Shown here piece by piece: positions 59,996-64,000 of a DNA stretch of 64,000 nt. Source of the DNA: Thermanaeromonas toyohensis ToBE (GTDB lineage Bacteria; Bacillota; DSM-521; Neomoorellales; Neomoorellaceae). The stretch lies in assembly GCF_900176005.1 (NCBI RefSeq), contig NZ_LT838272.1, positions 825,587-889,586 of the forward strand, in the 5' to 3' direction. The notes below the pieces were generated by a model. The model worked only from the letters and a program-made list of their open reading frames with translations, made no database searches and was not told the origin of the DNA. How positions within the stretch are numbered: the first letter of the stretch is position 1; each line of letters starts with the position of its first letter. The position numbers and the translations under genes are program-made.

Positions 59996-61159
59996 ATGAA
60001 AAATATGGCCATAGTGAATATTGGGCAGATAGTAACTGGTGACATAGACCGGCCTCTGGTAGAGGGTAATACCATTCTTATTAAAGAAGGCCTGATCCAG
60101 GCGGTGGGAAGCGAAGAGGTGCTAAAAGGGGAAACAGTAGATTTGGTAATAGATGCAGGAGGGATGACAGTTACTCCTGGATTAATTGACTCCCACGTAC
60201 ATCCTGTTCTAGGAGATTTTACTCCCCGGCAGAGGATGCTGGACTTTATTAACAGCTCTCTCCATGGTGGAGTAACAACTATGATATCAGCTGGAGAAGC
60301 GCATACGCCTGGACGTCCCAAAGATCCCGCAGGCGTCAAAGCCCTGGCTATCTTAGCTTGTAAATCCTTTTATAATGCCCGCCCTAGCGGAGTTAAAGTA
60401 CACGGAGGAGCCTTGATTCTAGAGCCTGGGCTGACAGAGAAGGATTTTGCTGAGTTAGCTGAAGCGGGGGTGTGGCTTGTAGGTGAGATCGGTTTAGGAG
60501 GGGTAAGAAGCCCTGAAGAGGCAGCGCCTATGGTGGAGTGGGCCCACAAATATGGGTTTAAAGTGATGATGCATACAGGGGGAACCTCTATTCCTGGAAG
60601 CTCCACCGTCACAGCCGAACAGGTAATGGCTATCAAGCCCGATGTGGTTTCTCATCTTAATGGTGGACCCACAGCTATTCCTCCTGAAGAGGCCAAGAAG
60701 ATCTTAGAGGAGACTAACTTAGCCGTGGAAATTGTTCAATGTGGGAATCCTAAGATGGCCCAAATGATAGCTAAGACACTCAAAGAGAGAGGGGAATTAA
60801 GGCGGCTTATCCAGGGTAATGATGCCCCTTCAGGAACTGGTGTTATTCCGTTAGGGATGTTGCGTAATATCGCCTTCCTGGCTTCCATGGCCGGGCTGAC
60901 AGCAGCCGAAGCCATCGCTACTGCTACGGGCAATACAGCCAGGGTATTCGGCCTTAATACAGGCGTCATTGCCCCAGGGAAGGAAGCTGACCTGGTGCTG
61001 ATGGATGCTCCCATGGGTTCAGTAGGAGAGAATGCCCTAGAGGCCTTAGAGGCAGGAGATATCCCGGGGATTGCCATGGTAATTATCGATGGGGAAATAA
61101 AAGTAGAAAAAAGCAGGAATACTCCTCCTACCATTCGCAAAGCAGTAGTTAAAAGGTAG
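59996..61159 (+). CDS. ena: Enamidase (nicotinate fermentation)
   Basis: A 387-residue amidohydrolase. Metal-site motifs: PGLIDSHVHPVLGDF, a central WLVGEIGLGG glutamate, VMMHTGGTS, VVSHLNGGPTA and QGNDAPSGTG, followed by the C-terminal APGKEADLVLMDAP of the amidohydrolase composite domain. In E. barkeri, enamidase converts 1,4,5,6-tetrahydro-6-oxonicotinate to 2-formylglutarate and ammonia. Identification uses the close co-occurrence with Ndh and the reductase. ATG at 59996 after GGGAGGGG. Confidence 0.87.
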   Translation: MKNMAIVNIGQIVTGDIDRPLVEGNTILIKEGLIQAVGSEEVLKGETVDLVIDAGGMTVTPGLIDSHVHPVLGDFTPRQRMLDFINSSLHGGVTTMISAGEAHTPGRPKDPAGVKALAILACKSFYNARPSGVKVHGGALILEPGLTEKDFAELAEAGVWLVGEIGLGGVRSPEEAAPMVEWAHKYGFKVMMHTGGTSIPGSSTVTAEQVMAIKPDVVSHLNGGPTAIPPEEAKKILEETNLAVEIVQCGNPKMAQMIAKTLKERGELRRLIQGNDAPSGTGVIPLGMLRNIAFLASMAGLTAAEAIATATGNTARVFGLNTGVIAPGKEADLVLMDAPMGSVGENALEALEAGDIPGIAMVIIDGEIKVEKSRNTPPTIRKAVVKR

Positions 61160-61189
61160 GTTAGAATTTTATGGGGGTTGGGCTTCTTC

Positions 61190-62701
61190 ATGATTAAAAT
61201 TGAGACCTCCTTGTGTACAGGCTGTGGGCGTTGTGCGCGGGAGTGCCCGTTAAATTGTATCACTATTTCCGAAAAGATAGCTATTATTGGGCCAGGTTGT
61301 TCCTCCTGTGGGGTTTGCGCTCGCGTATGCCCTTCGGGAGCGGCTCAGAGGTTAGAGGAGAGCTTCCCCAATACTGTAACTTGTACTTCCTGCCCGGTTC
61401 AGTGCCAGATACAGGAAGGATATACCGGAGCCTGCCAACGCTATACCAATGTAGGGGGTCGGCTACTGCGTAACCGTCCCCTAGTGGCTAAAGTGGAGGA
61501 GCCTCCTGCAAGGCCCCATGAATTAGAGTGGCCTTTAATTACTGGAGTGGGAGCAGGTACCAATTACCCTTGCCCCCGGCCGGCACCTTATATAGTGCAA
61601 GGGAGGCGGGGGGATATAGAAATAGTTACTGTAGTTACCGAAGCTCCTTTAAGCTATAGCGGGATCAAAGTAAAGATAGATACCAACTTTTATATAGGTG
61701 AAGAAGGTGCTAAAGTACGGCGGGATGGCCAGGTAGTAGGCATGGTGGACACGGAAGAATACGGGGCTAAGATGTTAAGCATAGGCGGACCGAATCTACT
61801 CACCGGCAAATCAGGATTTATGGTAGCAAGAACTATCGTGGATATTGCTAATGGAGAACGGGTAGAGCTCAAAGTAGACAAAGGGGCTAAGTTAGAGATC
61901 CAGGTGGGGTGTCATCCGGTCATTAATGGACAAGAAGATACTACTATGCGGGTGGGATGCGGTAGCGCTACTATAGGACTATTTGCCCGCCATCTTAAAG
62001 GGGTGGTAGATGAAGCTATTATACTTGATCACCATATCATAGGGCTCTTCTCTGAACATCCAGCCGGTCAAGAGGTGGGCATGAAATATAGCGGGGTTAT
62101 ACCCAATGGGCGTAAAAGTACCCGGGGGAGGTACTTTGGCGAGCCGGGTGATGGATGGGGTGGCACTTCTATAAGTAATCCCCGTGATGCCATTAAGGAA
62201 ATTAATATGAAAATTGCTCGGCCAGGGATGCGGATTTTAGTAACGGAGACTACAGCCCGCAGAGCAGCCTTGTTCGAAGTGTTGCCTGATGGGGAGGTTA
62301 AAGAGATCCCGGTTACGCCGGAAGTGGCTAAGGTGATCGAGTTAATTGCTAATACCTGCGAAGAATCCCGTGTTTCGGCCCTCTATATTGGAGGGGTGGG
62401 TGGTTCAGCAAGGGCAGGAGTAACTACTTTACCGTTAGAGTTAACTAAAGCTGTGCATAGAGGCGAGATTACTTTGACCGTGGGCGGAGCCCCAACCTTT
62501 ATCCTACCGGGTGGCGGCATTAACTTTATGGTGGATGTGGAGAAAGTGGTACCCAAGGCCTTCTATTGGGTACCCACACCAGCCACAGTAGCTCCAATAG
62601 AATATACCATGGAAAAGAAAGTATACGAACGTATTGGCGGCCACGTTGAGTATTTACGCCCTGTGGAAGAAATTTGGGAGATGTACCCAAGAGGCAGTTA
62701 A
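61190..62701 (+). CDS. hnr: 6-hydroxynicotinate reductase
   Basis: A 503-residue iron-sulfur protein. Two 4Fe-4S motifs lie at the N terminus, CTGCGRCARECPLNC and CSSCGVCARVCPSGA, and a third cysteine group, CTSCPVQC, follows. The long C-terminal part has no common fold name but matches 6-hydroxynicotinate reductase in plan. The enzyme reduces 6-hydroxynicotinate with ferredoxin electrons; as I recall, the E. barkeri protein carries covalently bound flavin. The ATG 61190 is preferred to TTG 61178. It follows ena by 30 nt, one operon. Confidence 0.85.
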   Translation: MIKIETSLCTGCGRCARECPLNCITISEKIAIIGPGCSSCGVCARVCPSGAAQRLEESFPNTVTCTSCPVQCQIQEGYTGACQRYTNVGGRLLRNRPLVAKVEEPPARPHELEWPLITGVGAGTNYPCPRPAPYIVQGRRGDIEIVTVVTEAPLSYSGIKVKIDTNFYIGEEGAKVRRDGQVVGMVDTEEYGAKMLSIGGPNLLTGKSGFMVARTIVDIANGERVELKVDKGAKLEIQVGCHPVINGQEDTTMRVGCGSATIGLFARHLKGVVDEAIILDHHIIGLFSEHPAGQEVGMKYSGVIPNGRKSTRGRYFGEPGDGWGGTSISNPRDAIKEINMKIARPGMRILVTETTARRAALFEVLPDGEVKEIPVTPEVAKVIELIANTCEESRVSALYIGGVGGSARAGVTTLPLELTKAVHRGEITLTVGGAPTFILPGGGINFMVDVEKVVPKAFYWVPTPATVAPIEYTMEKKVYERIGGHVEYLRPVEEIWEMYPRGS

Positions 62702-62710
62702 GAAGAGCCA

Positions 62711-63568
62711 ATGTGGAGGCATATCGATACTTATCGCTGTTTTATAGATTGTGGGCCCGTCCAGATGTCTGTTTTAGCTGAACGCCAGGGCAGGCCATTA
62801 TCCCCCAATTTATGGGATGAGGTTGAAGGACGGATAAAAAGGTGTCTGGCCAGTTTAAAACATTATTTACCGGAAGCACGGAAGCCATGGCCTAAAGCGC
62901 AGCCTCAGAGAAAGTGGCCCAAGATTTTACAGATAATGTTCGAGGCTGTAAGAGCTACAGGAGATCCTACTCTAACTTCTATGGCAGCGGTAGCAGGCTC
63001 TTTTGCTTGGGTAGTCCGGGAGTTTTTAGTAGAAGAAGGAGCTACCAAGGTGTTGATAAATAACGGGGGAGATATTGCCCTGTATCTGGCCCAAGGGGAA
63101 AGTACCAGGGTAGGGATTGTCCCTCGCTTAGGTCTTAAGCCAACCCATTATATTGAGGTTAAAGATAGCGATGGGATAGGAGGGATAGCGACCAGCGGGT
63201 TCGGGGGTCGGAGTTTTACTTTAGGTATTGCAGACGCAGCAGTAGCTATTGCCTCTACAGCGCCCTTAGCAGATGCCCTGGCTACTATTTTAGGGAATGC
63301 AGTTAATGCAGAACACCCGGAAATAAAAAGAAAGCCGGCGCGGGAGTTAGATCCAGCTAGTGACTTGGGTTCTCTACCCGTAACAACATGGGTGGGAAAT
63401 CTACCCTTATCCATAGTAGAAGAGGCCCTCGAAAAAGGGTACCAGAAGGCAATAGAACTATACCACAAAAGTTTGTTAAAGGGTGCCGTGTTAATATTGA
63501 AAGGTATTGTCCGGCAGTTGCCCGAAGGGGTAGCTCACAGGATAAATGAGAATAGCATTTTAGCTTAA
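62711..63568 (+). CDS. UPF0280/ApbE-like protein, candidate flavin transferase
   Basis: A 285-residue protein of the UPF0280 group, distantly related to ApbE (FAD:protein FMN transferase). Visible motifs: SMAAVAGSFAWVVREFLV, KVLINNGGDIALYLA (the ApbE NxGGD motif) and GIATSGFGGRSFTLGIADA, where ApbE has the GI.TSG motif. Placed 9 nt after the reductase gene, it could attach flavin to that enzyme. That is an inference from family and neighbourhood; UPF0280 members lack a settled role. Confidence 0.7.
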   Translation: MWRHIDTYRCFIDCGPVQMSVLAERQGRPLSPNLWDEVEGRIKRCLASLKHYLPEARKPWPKAQPQRKWPKILQIMFEAVRATGDPTLTSMAAVAGSFAWVVREFLVEEGATKVLINNGGDIALYLAQGESTRVGIVPRLGLKPTHYIEVKDSDGIGGIATSGFGGRSFTLGIADAAVAIASTAPLADALATILGNAVNAEHPEIKRKPARELDPASDLGSLPVTTWVGNLPLSIVEEALEKGYQKAIELYHKSLLKGAVLILKGIVRQLPEGVAHRINENSILA

Positions 63569-63607
63569 AAAGATTTTTTAAAAGTTTAAGGGGAGGTTTG
63601 GAACTTT

Positions 63608-64000
63608 ATGGAGATCAGGAAGTTAGTAACTATTGTAGAAGAAACCCACATGGAGGGGGAGAAGAAATTAGACAAACCAGTGCGGAAAGCGGCAGCTATC
63701 GCGGTCATAAAAAACCCCTTCGCAGGTAAGTATCAAGAAGACCTAAGTGAACTTATGGATTATGGGGAACAGCTTGGCAAGTTACTAGGCGAGAGGGCTG
63801 TGGCTGCTTTGGGTATTCCTAAAGAGGCTGTAGAAAGTTACGGTAAAGCAGCTATTGTAGGAGAGAAAGGCGAACTCGAACATGCAGCAGCTATTTTGCA
63901 TCCGAAGTTTGGCAAACCCTTCCGGGAGGCTGTACAGGAGGGAAAAGCTATAATTCCTTCAGCCAAAAAGATTGGAGGTATGGGTACGCCCATAGATGTT
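63608..64000 (+). CDS. DUF1185 (amino acid synthesis) family protein, cut by window end
   Basis: 131 residues are visible from ATG 63608 (GGGGAGG upstream) and the frame continues past base 64000. The sequence starts MEIRKLVTIVEETHMEGEK and includes RKAAAIAVIKNPFAGKY and GIVGEKGE-like AIVGEKGELEHAAAILHPKFG, which mark the DUF1185/AA_synth family. Members occur in catabolic operons for cyclic amides and N-heterocycles; the reaction is unknown. Its place in the operon suggests a role in nicotinate breakdown. Confidence 0.75.
   Translation, partial: MEIRKLVTIVEETHMEGEKKLDKPVRKAAAIAVIKNPFAGKYQEDLSELMDYGEQLGKLLGERAVAALGIPKEAVESYGKAAIVGEKGELEHAAAILHPKFGKPFREAVQEGKAIIPSAKKIGGMGTPIDV

Overview
The window looks like a chromosomal segment of an anaerobic, low-redox Firmicute. 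The evidence is flavin-linked Hdr/[NiFe] hydrogenase genes, an E. barkeri-type nicotinate fermentation cluster, an S-layer-anchored protein, strong GGAGG ribosome-binding sites and frequent GTG/TTG starts. The gene mix recalls Moorellaceae-type acetogens such as Moorella or Thermanaeromonas, but that placement is an inference from gene content, not a measured phylogeny.

1-12.9 kb: a dense, apparently co-transcribed hydrogenase locus. It holds an HdrA fused to a GltD-like NAD(P)/FAD module (5' end outside the window), MvhD, and a group-3-like small and large subunit pair. These are followed by an atypical Rieske-fold protein, then a Tat-exported periplasmic-type [NiFe] hydrogenase with its cytochrome b, its maturation protease, HypA, HypB and a decayed hypF stub. 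Two housekeeping genes (trmK and a Nif3/YqfO family gene) and the RNase P RNA gene rnpB come next.

13.3-25.8 kb: an integrated element. A perfect 98-bp direct repeat (13302-13399 and 25659-25756) that starts inside the 3' end of rnpB brackets 12.4 kb. The repeat looks like attL/attR. Inside are integrase and IS21-type wreckage, a CbiM/PDGLE Co/Ni uptake pair behind a structured leader, an HD-GYP plus GGDEF pair, an IS110-family insertion sequence, an Rpn-like nuclease, a sugar-nucleotide epimerase, and two overlapping tyrosine recombinases next to the right repeat.

25.8-31.5 kb: an accessory zone with a group II intron fragment, three toxin-antitoxin-like loci, and a second copy of the Rpn/epimerase module whose epimerase has a large internal deletion.

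31.6-38.8 kb: a cobalamin-riboswitch-controlled operon. It encodes an exported protein with an intrinsic-factor-like alpha/alpha domain and three SLH repeats, a membrane-anchored DUF4430 (transcobalamin C-terminal-like) protein, a complete ECF transporter (T, fused A-A', S) and an exported seven-repeat beta-propeller. I read this as a Gram-positive surface corrinoid capture and import system. It is the most interesting part of the window.

39-54.6 kb: a decayed fumarate-reductase-like fragment, a BMP-type (nucleoside-like) ABC transporter, a VapBC pair, and a LacI-regulated inositol locus. The inositol locus has an RbsABC-type transporter followed by IolM, IolN, IolG and IolO, the Thermotoga-type oxidative inositol route. 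Two copies of a TTGAAAGCGCTT palindrome-like operator mark its regulation.

54.7-64 kb: a nicotinate fermentation cluster behind a sigma-54 (-24/-12) promoter. It encodes an MFS transporter, nicotinate dehydrogenase NdhFSLM, enamidase, 6-hydroxynicotinate reductase, an ApbE/UPF0280-like protein that may flavinylate the reductase, and a DUF1185 protein cut off by the window end. No tRNA gene or CRISPR array was seen.
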